Assembly (NCBI RefSeq): GCF_032056465.1
Contig: NZ_DAMBCL010000001.1
Origin: Mobilicoccus sp032056465
GTDB taxonomy: Bacteria > Actinomycetota > Actinomycetes > Actinomycetales > Dermatophilaceae
Length of the DNA stretch: 64,000 nucleotides
Direction: 5' to 3' (one strand)
Position numbers and translations under genes: made by a program. The notes beneath the pieces were generated by a model. It worked only from the letters and a program-made list of their open reading frames with translations. It was not told where the DNA came from and searched no databases. Positions 1 to 8,931 of the stretch are shown here, piece by piece (within the stretch, counting starts at the first letter, position 1; each line of letters starts with the position of its first letter).

Positions 1-257
1 TCGGCGTGCGCCTCGAAGGCGACCGGATCGCCCGGGCGCGGGCGTACGAGGACGTCGAACTGCCGTCGGAGGGTGTCGTACGCGGATCGATCCAGGTCCC
101 GGCGGGTGGCGAGCCGGTGCTGTTCCTCGCGGACCACCCCGTCACCGGCGGCTACCCGGTCGTCGCGGTCGTCCTCGACGCCGACGTCGACCGCGCCGCG
201 CAGGTGCGACCCGGTGACGTCGTCCGGTTCGTCCACGGGGAGACGCCGCGGGCGTGA
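1..257 (+). CDS. pxpC: 5-oxoprolinase subunit C (biotin-dependent carboxyltransferase family), 3' fragment
   Basis: Only the last ~85 codons are present; the frame is open to the left edge, so the gene begins outside the window. The fragment reads GVRLEG, then GSIQVP, then a block ADHPVTGGYPVVAVV and a closing PGDVVRF, which is the characteristic end of the PxpC/KipA (AHS2, carboxyltransferase subdomain) family. In complete PxpABC systems this subunit works with PxpB to hydrolyse 5-oxoproline to glutamate in an ATP-dependent reaction with PxpA. PxpA and PxpB would be expected just upstream, outside the window. The family call is firm; the pathway role is from family knowledge. Confidence 0.85.
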   Translation, partial: GVRLEGDRIARARAYEDVELPSEGVVRGSIQVPAGGEPVLFLADHPVTGGYPVVAVVLDADVDRAAQVRPGDVVRFVHGETPRA

Positions 258-315
258 CGCCGGCGGCGAGGGAGGATGAGGGGAGAGGACGCGGACGGGC
301 AGGGACGAGGGCGGC

Positions 316-1302
316 ATGAACGTGGACGACAGCGACGAGGGTGACAACGTCATCGGGTTCCCCTCGTGGCGCCGGGAGGCGGCCGGGGCGCCCGGCGTGC
401 CGGGCCCTCCCACCCCCGTCGATCCCGACCGGACGTCTCGTGAGGCCACCGACCATGAGGCCACCGACCGTGAGGCCACCGACCGTGGCGTCCACGGTCG
501 AGACACGCGCAGGGAGACGCCGCCCCCCACGGAATGGCCGCCCCCGGGTGGTGGGTGGCGACCGAGGGCGGTCCAGGCCGCGGCGCGGTACCCGGCACAC
601 CCGGAGCGGTCGGGGGATCGAGGACGTCCGGCGTTGGTCGGTGTCGAGGTCGGTCAGCAGGTCGACACCGACGACCGCGAGGTCTGGCACGAGGGCGCCA
701 CGGTCACCGGGGAGGTCCTCGTGCGGATGCGGGTCGACATCCTCGGGGCCCGGACGCCGATCTGGCGTCGTCTCGAGTGTCACGGCTCCCTCACGTTGGA
801 CCGGCTGCATCGGGTGCTCGCCGCCGCCTTCGAGTGGCCGGTCGAGGACGCCCGGCCGCACTGCTTCACGGAGGTCCACTTCGACGGGCGCTCGCACCGC
901 ACGGGCGACACGTTCGGCAACGCCTGGGCCGGGGGAGACCGTCTGCCCGTCGAATCCGAGGCGCGTCTCGACGAGGTGCTCGTCGAGCCCCGCGACCGGC
1001 TGCGGTACCGGTACGGTCCCGCGCGGCGCCAGGCGTTCCGCCTGAGTCTTCTCGCGGAGGACGTCGTGCCGATCCCCGCAAGCGCAGGTCCGACGCCGCC
1101 GGCGCTTCTCGTCACCGGGCGACGTGCCTCCCCGGACGTCGGCTTCCGGACGATCGAGTGGTACGAGACCCGGCGGGAGGGCCTGCCCGCCACCGACAGC
1201 CTGGTGGCGACGCTCCACCTCGACGTCCCGCAGATCGACGACCCGGCCGCGTTCGACGCGGCGCTCGTCGCGGCACGGGTGCGGGCCGCCGCGGGGGACT
1301 GA
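316..1302 (+). CDS. pRiA4b ORF-3 family protein
   Basis: 328 aa. The first ~110 residues are low complexity, Arg/Pro/Glu rich, and include three tandem EATDR-type pentads coded by a 15-nt DNA repeat. The C-terminal ~200 residues match the plasmid pRiA4b ORF-3 domain: a start like RVDILGARTPIWRRLE, then LDRLHRVLAAAFEW, a HCFTEV segment and a DRLRYRYG segment. The domain is widespread in bacteria and has no established biochemical role. ATG with an upstream gacgaggg gives a plausible start. It converges on the toxin gene that follows. Confidence 0.75.
   Translation: MNVDDSDEGDNVIGFPSWRREAAGAPGVPGPPTPVDPDRTSREATDHEATDREATDRGVHGRDTRRETPPPTEWPPPGGGWRPRAVQAAARYPAHPERSGDRGRPALVGVEVGQQVDTDDREVWHEGATVTGEVLVRMRVDILGARTPIWRRLECHGSLTLDRLHRVLAAAFEWPVEDARPHCFTEVHFDGRSHRTGDTFGNAWAGGDRLPVESEARLDEVLVEPRDRLRYRYGPARRQAFRLSLLAEDVVPIPASAGPTPPALLVTGRRASPDVGFRTIEWYETRREGLPATDSLVATLHLDVPQIDDPAAFDAALVAARVRAAAGD
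442..486 (+). repeat. 15-nt tandem repeat, 3 copies, in-frame
   Basis: Three adjacent copies of gaggccaccgaccRt encode EATDH/EATDR/EATDR in the disordered N-terminal part of the pRiA4b ORF-3 protein. In-frame unit length means copy changes would not break the gene. Confidence 0.85.
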
Positions 1303-1349
1303 CGGCGAGCGGATCGTCCCTGGTCAGGTGGAGGTGGGTCCTGCCGTGG

Positions 1350-1688
1350 TCACAGGTCGAGGAGAAGGGCCAGCGTCTCGCGGATCTCGCCGAGAACCAC
1401 GGGTCCGGCGTTGCCGGTGTGGTCACGGATGCGCGTCGTCGCGACAGACCGGAGGTGCTGACATCGTGCGGCGGAGCGTGCGGAGAGGCCGTTGGCGTGA
1501 TCGGGGTCGATGACCACCTCGCTCGAGCTCGGCCGAATCGTTCGCGTCAAGGGCACGACCTGGATGACAGTCGGTCCGCCGGCGAGCACTCGAGCGGCGG
1601 TGACGACCACGGCGGGCCGGTGAAGGCCGGCCTCGCTTCCCGCGGGAGTGCCGAGGTCGAGGACGACGACGTCACCCGGCGTCAGCAT
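1350..1688 (-). CDS. MazF/PemK-type toxin (endoribonuclease)
   Basis: 112 aa from the ATG at 1688. It starts MLTPGDVVVLDLGTPAGSEAG, followed by HRPAVVVTA and VIQVVPLTRTIR, the beta-barrel core and the P-L-T segment seen in MazF/PemK toxins, which cleave RNA in a sequence-specific way. A longer reading frame upstream is rejected because residues before MLTPG are Pro/Arg-rich and this ATG sits 17 nt inside the end of the antitoxin gene, a normal coupled arrangement. The antitoxin is directly upstream and in the same direction. Target sequence cannot be predicted. Confidence 0.85.
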   Translation of the reverse strand: MLTPGDVVVLDLGTPAGSEAGLHRPAVVVTAARVLAGGPTVIQVVPLTRTIRPSSSEVVIDPDHANGLSARSAARCQHLRSVATTRIRDHTGNAGPVVLGEIRETLALLLDL

Positions 1689-1869
1689 CGAGCCACGCCG
1701 TCTCGTCCTCGGTGAGGGGGGCGGCGAGGTGTCGACCCATGGAGTCCTGGGCGAGGGCACGCAGAGCGCGACTCACGGTCTCGTCGATCGTCTCGTGGCG
1801 TGCGGCGGCCAGCCGGGTGACCTTGGCATGGGTGTCGCGACTGACGCGGATGGTGGTGGTCTCGGCCAT
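1672..1869 (-). CDS. Ribbon-helix-helix antitoxin (MazE/CopG-like)
   Basis: 65 aa. The N-terminus TTTIRVSRDTHAKVTRLA, followed by an ETIDETVSRALRAL helix, is a ribbon-helix-helix DNA-binding fold; the acidic C-terminal tail (EDETAWLDADAG) is the sort of segment that wraps around a MazF partner. It precedes and overlaps the toxin gene by 17 nt. A perfect 9-bp inverted repeat lies 18-39 nt upstream of its start and is the likely autoregulatory operator. Confidence 0.8.
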   Translation of the reverse strand: MAETTTIRVSRDTHAKVTRLAAARHETIDETVSRALRALAQDSMGRHLAAPLTEDETAWLDADAG

Positions 1870-1886
1870 GTGGGGACGCGACGCCG

Positions 1887-1908
1887 CTGTAGACGATTCC
1901 GTCTACAG
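1887..1908 (-). promoter_or_regulatory. Probable operator of the toxin-antitoxin operon
   Basis: CTGTAGACG - ATTC - CGTCTACAG: a perfect 9-bp inverted repeat with a 4-nt centre, just upstream of the antitoxin start at 1869. Its arm TCTACA could also serve as a -10 element on the minus strand. Antitoxin dimers of the ribbon-helix-helix class usually repress their own promoter by binding such sites; binding here is inferred. Confidence 0.65.
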
Positions 1909-2033
1909 CCGTCCGCTTCGTCTCCGTCGTGGAGGGCCTCCCCCTGGGCGGGGAGGACGACTCGGGCGCCGGGGAGACACCGGACGACGTGGCGGGGTGA
2001 CGGTGATCCCGGGGTGGGGGACGGATCGCGCGG

Positions 2034-3434
2034 TCAGGCGCCCACCGTCGTCGCCTCACGCGAGGCGCCGGCGCGGGCCAGCTGTACGCGGTAGGCGAGG
2101 TAGAGGCCGCCCAGCCACAGCGGGCCGACGACGAGGGCGAGACGGTAGCCGGGCGAGAAGCCCATGACGACGACGAGCAGGGCGAGGAACGCGAGGACGA
2201 GGTAGTTGCCGTAGGGGAACAGGGGCATCCGGAACCGCAGCGCGGCCGTGGCCTCGGGGGTGAGCCGGCGGCGGAAGAGGATCTGGGTGATGACGATCAT
2301 CGACCAGTTGAAGACGGCGCCGACCATCGCGACGGCGACCACGTAGAGGAACGCCTGTTCGGGGAGCACGTAGAGCAGGACGACGGCGAGCGCGGTGATC
2401 GCCGAACTCGTGAGCACCCCGGCGGCGGGAGCGCCGTTGCGGGCGAGACGACCGAGATAGCGGGGGGCGTTGCCCTGCCGCGCGAGGCTGAAGAGCATCC
2501 GTCCGTTGCTGTAGAGACCGGAGTTGTAGGCCGAGACCGCGGCCGTGAGGACGACGGCGTTGAGGATGTGTGCGGCACCGGGCACGTGCATCCGGTCGAA
2601 GATCTCGACGAACGGGCTGGCCTGGCCGTCGATGGCCGTCCACGGGTAGAGGGCGAGGATGACGAAGAGGGCGCCGACGTAGAAGACGAGGATCCGCCAC
2701 ACGACCTGGTTGATCGCCGTGGGGATGGAGCGCCGGGGGTCGTCGGCCTCACCGGCGGTGATGCCGATGAGCTCGACGCCACCGAAGCTGAACATCACGA
2801 CCGCGAGGCCGAGACACGTTCCCCACAGCCCGTGCGGAGCGAAACCGCCGTGCGTCCAGAGGTTGTCGATGCCCGTGGGCACGCCCCCGTTGCCGATGCC
2901 CGTCGTGATGATGAGCAGACCGAGGGCGATCATCGCGATGATCGCGACGACCTTGACGATCGCGAACCAGAACTCGGCCTCACCGAACAGCCGCACCTCG
3001 AGCAGGTTGATCGCCGTGACGACGACGAGGAACACCGCTGCCGAGATCCACGTGGGGATGCCGGGATACCAGTAGTTGACGTAGGTGCCGACGACGGTGA
3101 GCTCGGCCATGGAGACGGCGATGTAGTTGAACCAGTAGTTCCACCCGGAGAAGAACCCCGGGAACCGGCCCCAGTCGCGGAAGGCGTACTCGCTGAAGGC
3201 CCCCGAGGTCGGGGTGTGGACGCTCATCTCCCCGAGCGCCCGCATGACGAGGAAGATCACCGCGCCGCCGACGAGGTAGGCGAGCAGGATCGAGGGCCCG
3301 CCCGCCTGGATCGCCGAGGACGACCCGTAGAAGAGACCCGTCCCGATCGCCCCGCCGAGGGCGATGAGCTGGATGTGGCGGTTCTTCAGGGATCTGCGCA
3401 GGTGGGGTTCGGTCGCGGTGTCGGCGGTACTCAC
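2034..3434 (-). CDS. Amino acid permease (APC superfamily, AAT family)
   Basis: 466 aa, about the family length, with ~12 hydrophobic segments. The N-terminus LRRSLKNRHIQLIALGGAIGTGLF is the signature opening of AAT-family amino acid:H+ symporters; PTSGAFSEYAFRDWGR and GVELIGITAGEADDPRRSIPTAI are further hallmark segments. It imports an amino acid across the cytoplasmic membrane; substrate (proline, aromatic, lysine, GABA and others are all possible in this family) cannot be told from the sequence. Divergent from the TauE-type gene, with 152 nt between them. Confidence 0.88.
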   Translation of the reverse strand: MSTADTATEPHLRRSLKNRHIQLIALGGAIGTGLFYGSSSAIQAGGPSILLAYLVGGAVIFLVMRALGEMSVHTPTSGAFSEYAFRDWGRFPGFFSGWNYWFNYIAVSMAELTVVGTYVNYWYPGIPTWISAAVFLVVVTAINLLEVRLFGEAEFWFAIVKVVAIIAMIALGLLIITTGIGNGGVPTGIDNLWTHGGFAPHGLWGTCLGLAVVMFSFGGVELIGITAGEADDPRRSIPTAINQVVWRILVFYVGALFVILALYPWTAIDGQASPFVEIFDRMHVPGAAHILNAVVLTAAVSAYNSGLYSNGRMLFSLARQGNAPRYLGRLARNGAPAAGVLTSSAITALAVVLLYVLPEQAFLYVVAVAMVGAVFNWSMIVITQILFRRRLTPEATAALRFRMPLFPYGNYLVLAFLALLVVVMGFSPGYRLALVVGPLWLGGLYLAYRVQLARAGASREATTVGA

Positions 3435-3586
3435 GGGGGCCTCTCGTCGGTCTGTCCGGGCGGAAGTCTTCCAGGTCGGCCCTCTCGCGCCGGCCGCGGG
3501 CGCCGGACCGGGGACGCACGACTCGGGGACGGACGTCGGCGGGGCCCGGCCCGTCCCGCGCTCCGTGCGTGGTGTAGGCAGGCCGC

Positions 3587-4321
3587 ATGATGATCTGGGG
3601 CGTGGCCGCAGCGGCGATCCTCATCGGCACCGTCCTGCAACGCGTGTCCGGGACCGGGGTGGGCCTCGTGTGCGCCCCGATCCTCGCGCTGCTCCTCGGC
3701 TCGGCCCAGGGCGTCCTCGTCACCAACGCGACGACGACCGTGTCGGGGTTCCTCATCATGCTCGCGGTGCGCAGGGACGTCGACTGGGCCCGGGCCGGGA
3801 TCATCTGCCTCGCCGCGGTGCCCGGCGCGATGGCCGGGGCCGTCGTCGTCCGAGCCCTCTCTCCCTCGTGGCTCCAGGTGGTGCTCGGCGCGATCGTCCT
3901 GCTCGGGGTGCTCACGACCGTCGCCCTCCCCCGTCTGCCCGAGGTGCACGGCCGAGGGCCGATGGCCCTCGCCGGTGCCGTCGGCGGGCTCTTCAACACG
4001 ACGGCCGGGGTCGCCGCACCCGCGATGGTGATCTACTCGCGGCTGTCCCGGTGGGACCACCGGTCGTTCGCCGCCACGCTGCAGCCCATCTTCATGACGA
4101 TGGGCGCGCTGTCCGTGATCACGAAGACGGTGCTCGGTGCCGCCCCGACGACCCCGCCCTCGTGGTTCCCCCTCGTCGTCGTCGCCACGGTGCTCTTGGG
4201 TGCACGCCTCGGGGGTTGGCTGGTCACCCGCGTCCCGACCGATCGGCCACGGGCGCTCGCCCTCGTTCTCGCCGGAACCGGCGGTGCCGTCACGCTCGCC
4301 CGCGGCCTGCTCACGCTGTGA
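3587..4321 (+). CDS. TauE/SafE family membrane permease
   Basis: 244 aa, nearly all hydrophobic, with two related halves typical of TauE/SafE (sulfite/organosulfonate exporter-like) transporters: an N-terminal half with GTGVGLVCAPILALLLG and NATTTVSG, and a second half with GAVGGLFNTTAGVAAP. Substrate unknown; family members export sulfite or small organic acids, among others. A TAGGCA hexamer ends 6 nt before the ATG (3575-3580) and no Shine-Dalgarno is visible, suggesting a leaderless transcript, though the last base of the hexamer is not the usual T. Confidence 0.82.
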   Translation: MMIWGVAAAAILIGTVLQRVSGTGVGLVCAPILALLLGSAQGVLVTNATTTVSGFLIMLAVRRDVDWARAGIICLAAVPGAMAGAVVVRALSPSWLQVVLGAIVLLGVLTTVALPRLPEVHGRGPMALAGAVGGLFNTTAGVAAPAMVIYSRLSRWDHRSFAATLQPIFMTMGALSVITKTVLGAAPTTPPSWFPLVVVATVLLGARLGGWLVTRVPTDRPRALALVLAGTGGAVTLARGLLTL

Positions 4322-4344
4322 GACCCGTCTGCCTGCCGCCGGGC

Positions 4345-4350
4345 TAGGGT
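4345..4350 (+). promoter_or_regulatory. -10 element of a leaderless transcript (photolyase)
   Basis: TAGGGT followed by 6 nt and the GTG start at 4357; no ribosome binding site between. This is the TANNNT-N6-start layout of actinobacterial leaderless genes. Confidence 0.55.
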
Positions 4351-4356
4351 CGCGGG

Positions 4357-5721
4357 GTGACGTCGATCATGTGGTTCCGCCGCGACCTCCGCCTGCACGA
4401 CCACCCGGCCCTCCTGACCGCCCACGGCGAGGGCGACGTCGTCCCTCTCGTCGTCCTCGACCCCGCGCTCGTCGAGCACCGCACCACGCGGGTGGCCGGG
4501 TACCTCGCGTGCGTGGCGGCCCTCGCCGAGTCGATCGCCGAACGCGGGGGACGTCTCGTCGTGCGCTCCGGCCCTCCCGAGGAGGTCGTGCCCGCGGTCG
4601 CGCGGGAGGTGGGTGCCACCCGCGTTCACGTCACGGCGGAGTCCGAACCGTACGGTCGACGTCGCGACGAGACCGTCCGCGCCGCGTTGACGGCCCTCCC
4701 GGAGACGGTCGAGCTCGTCGCCACCGGCACCCCGTACGCGATCGGTCCGGGCGTCATCACCAAGGCAGACGGTGACCCGTACAAGGTGTTCACCCCGTTC
4801 TCGCGGGCGTGGCGCGACCACGGCGCACCCGGCCCGGCGCCCCTGCCGGACGTGCGCTGGCACGAACTCGATTCCGAGGACCTTCCCGCGCCGCCGGAGA
4901 TCGAGGCGAGCCTGCCCCCGCTCGGTGAGCAGGCCGCCCACGAGCGGTGGGCGGACTTCTGCGAGGAGGGCCTCGAGCGGTACGCCCTCGACCGCGACCG
5001 ACCCGACCTCGCCGCGACCTCGCACATGTCGGCCCACCTCAAGTACGGCGCGATCCACCCGCGCACCCTCCTCGCCGACATCGCCGCCCACCCCGCCGCC
5101 GCGAGCGAGGGCGCCCAGACGTATGTCACCGAGCTGTGCTGGCGGGAGTTCTACGCCGACGTCCTCTGGCACCGCCCCGACTCCGAATGGCGTGACCTCC
5201 GACGCGCCCTCTCGGACATGGCCTACGACGACCCGGAGCAGGACGAGGACGCCGCGAGGAGGTTCGCGGCCTGGTGCGAGGGTCGCACCGGCTACCCGAT
5301 CGTCGACGCCGGCATGCGGCAGCTCAGAGCGCTCGGGTGGATGCACAACCGGCTGCGGATGATCACGGCGAGCTTCCTCACCAAGGACCTCCACATCTGG
5401 TGGCCCCACGGCGCCCGCCACTTCCTCGACCACCTCGTCGACGGCGACATGGCGAGCAACAACCACGGCTGGCAGTGGGCCGCCGGGACCGGGACCGACG
5501 CCGCGCCCTACTTTCGCGTCTTCAACCCCCTCACGCAGGGTGCGAAATTCGACCCGCAGGGCGACTACGTGCGTCGATGGGTGCCGGAGCTCGCCGGAGT
5601 CGGGGGCGCGCAGGTCCACGACCTCGCCGTCGTCTCGGGCGTCGAGGGCTACCCCCACCCCCTCGTCGACCACGCCGAGGAGCGTCGGGAGGCCCTGCGG
5701 CGGTACGAGGCCGTCCGCTGA
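4357..5721 (+). CDS. phr: Deoxyribodipyrimidine photolyase
   Basis: 454 aa, the usual class I photolyase length. N-terminal alpha/beta antenna domain (IMWFRRDLRLHDHPAL, residues ~4-130) and C-terminal helical FAD domain with YVTELCWREFYADVLW, GYPIVDAGMRQL, WMHNRLRMITASFLTKDL, DGDMASNNHGWQW and GTDAAPYFRVFNP. These are the FAD-binding and lesion-binding motifs of enzymes that split cyclobutane pyrimidine dimers with blue light. A cryptochrome role cannot be excluded, but the complete set of repair motifs favours a photolyase. GTG start follows a -10-like hexamer by 6 nt. Confidence 0.95.
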   Translation: MTSIMWFRRDLRLHDHPALLTAHGEGDVVPLVVLDPALVEHRTTRVAGYLACVAALAESIAERGGRLVVRSGPPEEVVPAVAREVGATRVHVTAESEPYGRRRDETVRAALTALPETVELVATGTPYAIGPGVITKADGDPYKVFTPFSRAWRDHGAPGPAPLPDVRWHELDSEDLPAPPEIEASLPPLGEQAAHERWADFCEEGLERYALDRDRPDLAATSHMSAHLKYGAIHPRTLLADIAAHPAAASEGAQTYVTELCWREFYADVLWHRPDSEWRDLRRALSDMAYDDPEQDEDAARRFAAWCEGRTGYPIVDAGMRQLRALGWMHNRLRMITASFLTKDLHIWWPHGARHFLDHLVDGDMASNNHGWQWAAGTGTDAAPYFRVFNPLTQGAKFDPQGDYVRRWVPELAGVGGAQVHDLAVVSGVEGYPHPLVDHAEERREALRRYEAVR

Positions 5722-5794
5722 CCGGGTCCGATGGCAGGAGCCGGCCGAGGGTGTCAGGCTGGGCGCGTCACATCGTCGACGTCGAGACGGGCCC

Positions 5795-6517
5795 ATGATC
5801 AATCCAGTCACCGAACTCATCGACTTCGGACGTGCCGCACTCCTCAAGCCCGTGCCTCGGGACCACTGGCAGGAGCCGTCGGCCGTGCTCCGCCGGCGCA
5901 TCGTCGCCGGCGTGACGCTCGTCATCGGCGCGGCGATCCTCTGGTACAGCCTGCGCATCCCCGCCGGTGACCCCCGGTTCTACGCGTGGACACTCGCGCT
6001 CGCCGCGGTGTGGATCGTCGGGGCGTTCGCCTCGGGGCCACTCCACCTCGGGCATGCGTGGACGCGGGACGGCGGGGTGGCGCGACCCGTGGTCCAGTCC
6101 CTCGCGCTCGCCGCGCTCATCACGGGAGTGTTCCTCGCCGGGGCGGTCGTCGTGGCGCAGGTCCCGGTGCTCCGGGGGCCGGTCGACGAGCTCCTCGACC
6201 ACGCGCGATACGGGTCGCTGCCGCTCGTCTGGGCGATCACGACGATCAACGGCGTCGGTGAGGAGCTGTACTTCCGAGGAGCCCTCTTCGCCGGCGTCGG
6301 CCGGGGCCACCCGGTGACGATCACGACGGTGATCTACACCCTCACGACGATCGGCACGGGCGTCCCGTTGCTCGTGCTCGCGGCGTTCATGCTCGGCCTG
6401 CTGTGTGGTCTGCAGCGGCGGGTCACCGGTGGTGTGCTCGGGCCGATCATCGTCCACTGCATCTGGTCCACGTCGATGTTGTTCCTCCTGCCACCGATGC
6501 TCGACCTGTTCGGCTGA
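5795..6517 (+). CDS. CPBP-family membrane protein (putative Abi/CAAX-like metalloprotease)
   Basis: 240 aa with ~6 hydrophobic segments. The CPBP motif 1 EExxxR is present (GEELYFRG, residue ~154) and a late His in IIVHCIWS fits motif 3. The expected FxxxH motif 2 is not visible: the matching helix reads VIYTLTTIG. The protein may therefore be a weak or non-proteolytic member. Start chosen at ATG 5795 because upstream in-frame sequence is an antisense shadow of the photolyase end. It lies 73 nt after the photolyase gene, possibly co-transcribed. Confidence 0.75.
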   Translation: MINPVTELIDFGRAALLKPVPRDHWQEPSAVLRRRIVAGVTLVIGAAILWYSLRIPAGDPRFYAWTLALAAVWIVGAFASGPLHLGHAWTRDGGVARPVVQSLALAALITGVFLAGAVVVAQVPVLRGPVDELLDHARYGSLPLVWAITTINGVGEELYFRGALFAGVGRGHPVTITTVIYTLTTIGTGVPLLVLAAFMLGLLCGLQRRVTGGVLGPIIVHCIWSTSMLFLLPPMLDLFG

Positions 6518-6628
6518 GACCCGGCGCGGGCGCGCCTCGATCGAGGGGGTGCCCGGTGTGGAGGACGCCACAGGGCGGCGCGGCCCGCTCGGCGTGCGGG
6601 GCGCCGGTGCAGGTGGGAGCGTGGGCCC

Positions 6629-7564
6629 GTGAGCGACACGTCTTCCCGCACCGCCCTCGTCACCGGCGTCACCGGCTACATCGGCGGTGCCCTCGTCCGT
6701 CCTCTGCTCGACGCGGGCTACCGGGTGCGGGCCCTCACCCGGTCCGCCCGCAAGCTCACCGACGCCCCGTGGCGGCCCGAGATCGAGGTCGTCGAGGGTG
6801 ACGCCTCGAAGGACGCCGATCTCGACCGCGCGCTGGAGGGCGTCGACGTCGCCTATTACCTCCTGCACTCGATGGACGCGCAGGGTGACTTCGAGCGTCG
6901 TGACGCCGAGCTCGCCACGGACTTCGCCGCTGCCGCGGAACGCGCGGGGATCGCGCGCCTCGTCTACCTCGGCGGTCTGCACCCGGACATGCCCGACGAG
7001 AAGTTGTCCCCCCACCTGCGCTCCCGGGTCGAGGTCGGCGAGATCTTCCTCGACTCCGCCGTGCCCGCCGCGTGCCTCCAGGCGGGCATCGTGCTGGGGG
7101 CCGGGTCCGCGAGCTTCCAGATGCTGTCCTTCCTCACCGAACGCCTGCCCGTGATGATCGCGCCCACGTGGCTGCGCAACCGCATCCAGCCCATCGCGAT
7201 CGACGACGCCGTGTACTACCTCGTCCACGCCGCCGACCTTCCTCCCGAGGTCAACCGCACCTTCGACATCGGCGGCCCCGACGTGTTCACCTACACCGAG
7301 ATGATCCAGCGCTACGCCCGCATCGCGGGGCTACGGGAACGGGTCATCGCGCCCGTGCCCGTGCTCACCCCCGGCCTGGCGAGCCACTGGATCGGGCTCG
7401 TCACCCCCATCGAGTCCGGGCTCGCCAGGCCCCTCGTCGGCAGCCTCGTCCACGAGGTGGTGTGCAAGGAGCACGACATCGCGCAGTACATCCCGGATCC
7501 GCCCGACGGCCTCGTCGCGTTCGACGACGCCGTCGAGGAGGCGCTGGCCGACCCCACGACCTGA
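6629..7564 (+). CDS. NAD(P)-binding atypical SDR (NmrA/epimerase-like)
   Basis: 311 aa. Rossmann start TALVTGVTGYIGGALVRPL (residues 8-26) with the TGxxGxxG dinucleotide motif, then LTRSARKL, a D-x-A segment and YYLLHSMDAQGDFERRDAELA, which is typical of the actinobacterial atypical SDR proteins annotated as NAD-dependent epimerase or NmrA-like. The canonical SDR YxxxK is not clear, in keeping with an atypical, perhaps regulatory or quinone/lipid-related role. GTG start. Confidence 0.8.
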   Translation: MSDTSSRTALVTGVTGYIGGALVRPLLDAGYRVRALTRSARKLTDAPWRPEIEVVEGDASKDADLDRALEGVDVAYYLLHSMDAQGDFERRDAELATDFAAAAERAGIARLVYLGGLHPDMPDEKLSPHLRSRVEVGEIFLDSAVPAACLQAGIVLGAGSASFQMLSFLTERLPVMIAPTWLRNRIQPIAIDDAVYYLVHAADLPPEVNRTFDIGGPDVFTYTEMIQRYARIAGLRERVIAPVPVLTPGLASHWIGLVTPIESGLARPLVGSLVHEVVCKEHDIAQYIPDPPDGLVAFDDAVEEALADPTT

Positions 7565-7734
7565 GCGGGCGGGGCCGCCCACCGACGCACCCGGGGCGGG
7601 CTGCGCGGGCAAGAGGGCATTCGCCGCGAATCATCTTCTCCCGCACTCTGGCTCGTGGCCGTTCGCGGTTCTACGATCGTCTCGTCGGACGTCCGTCCGG
7701 CAGGGGGAAGTACACGATCGACAGGGGAATCGTC

Positions 7735-8829
7735 ATGTCCACGACCACACGTGCCCGCGCGTCCGCCAGGCCCGTTCTCACCGTCGCGCTGGTCGCCGTC
7801 GGACTCCTCGCGCCGGTGGCCGGCGCGGAGGCCGCACCTCGGCACGCACCGCGCGGACCCGCCTACGACGTCGAGGTCGTCGGCACCCGCAGTGCCGCGC
7901 CCGACGGGACGTCGGTGTACGGCACCGACGCCGCCGACCTCTCGCGCTCCGGGGTCGTCGTCGCGACCCGCTACGGCGGTGCCGCCTACGTCGGCACGCC
8001 CCGCCGCACACGGGAACTCCCGCCCGTCGGTGAGGTCGCTCCGTACGGGGTGTACTCCCACCGGATGAGCCCCTCCGGCCAGGTCTACGCGGCCGGGTAC
8101 CGGGTCATCGTGAGGTGGACGGGGACGCGGGTGGAGGCCGCCCGTCTCCTCCAGGACGAGCAGAACCCCACGTTCCACTCCCTCGGCCTCGGCGGTGTCA
8201 ACGACGCGGGGGTCGTCACCGGGTGCAGCTCCTACGTCAAGATCGGGTGGCCCTACCTCGGCTCGTTCACCGGGGGCGTCCGCACGATGTCCTGGCCCGA
8301 GAACTCGGGCAACTGCTCCTCGGGGGGCATCTCGGCCGGCGGCGTCGCGGCCGTGACGCAGGAGCACCCGAACTTCCGCACCGACCCCTCGATCGTGTAC
8401 CCGCGCGGCGCGACGATGACGACGGCGGGGATCACCTACCTCAAGGCGCCCGCCGGCGTCGGCACCAGCGCCGACGCGATCTCGCCCAGCGGCAACCGTC
8501 TCGTCGGACGCACGTACGCCGACGGCGCCCCGACCGGCGTCGCCTGGCTGTCCACCGGTCGCGATCCCGTCCCGCTGCCGGGCGCCGGGACGATGGCACC
8601 CAAGGCCGTGACGAACGCCGGGGTCGTCCTCGGCGTCGACGACGGGCGCGTCTGGAGCTGGGATCGCGGCCGCAAGACCGACCTCACGAGCGTGTCCCGG
8701 CTGCCACGCGGGTGGGTGCTCACCGACGTCGCGTCCATCAACGACAAGGGCCAGATCGCCGCCACCGCCACCGTCCGTGGTCGCGAGAAGGTCGCGGTGC
8801 GACTGTCACCGGTGCACGGGCGCCGCTGA
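7735..8829 (+). CDS. Secreted HAF-repeat-like beta protein
   Basis: 364 aa. N-terminal signal peptide (Arg-rich n-region, hydrophobic VLTVALVAVGLLAPVAG, cleavage near AEAAP). The mature part shows repeated G-x-N/S-x-x-G-x-V/I-x-G segments: GVNDAGVVTGCS, ISPSGNRLVGRTY, VTNAGVVLGVDD and INDKGQIAATA, similar to HAF-type extracellular repeats that form beta-propeller-like domains. Function unknown; probably extracellular. Two Cys (CSSY, NCSS) could form a disulfide. ATG 7735 is the first start that gives a clean signal peptide. Confidence 0.7.
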   Translation: MSTTTRARASARPVLTVALVAVGLLAPVAGAEAAPRHAPRGPAYDVEVVGTRSAAPDGTSVYGTDAADLSRSGVVVATRYGGAAYVGTPRRTRELPPVGEVAPYGVYSHRMSPSGQVYAAGYRVIVRWTGTRVEAARLLQDEQNPTFHSLGLGGVNDAGVVTGCSSYVKIGWPYLGSFTGGVRTMSWPENSGNCSSGGISAGGVAAVTQEHPNFRTDPSIVYPRGATMTTAGITYLKAPAGVGTSADAISPSGNRLVGRTYADGAPTGVAWLSTGRDPVPLPGAGTMAPKAVTNAGVVLGVDDGRVWSWDRGRKTDLTSVSRLPRGWVLTDVASINDKGQIAATATVRGREKVAVRLSPVHGRR

Positions 8830-8931
8830 GGCGCCCCGCTCGGCTCCGGTCCGCTCGTGCGGGACCGGAGGCGACGCGGCGACGGGCACGACTGGCGCGA
8901 CGGGCCGTCGGAGTCGCGCCGCCGCACACAC

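Noticed and set aside
142..1218. Long open frame antisense to the pRiA4b ORF-3 gene
   Set aside because: Arg/Pro/Gly-biased shadow of the plus-strand gene, which has a clear conserved domain.
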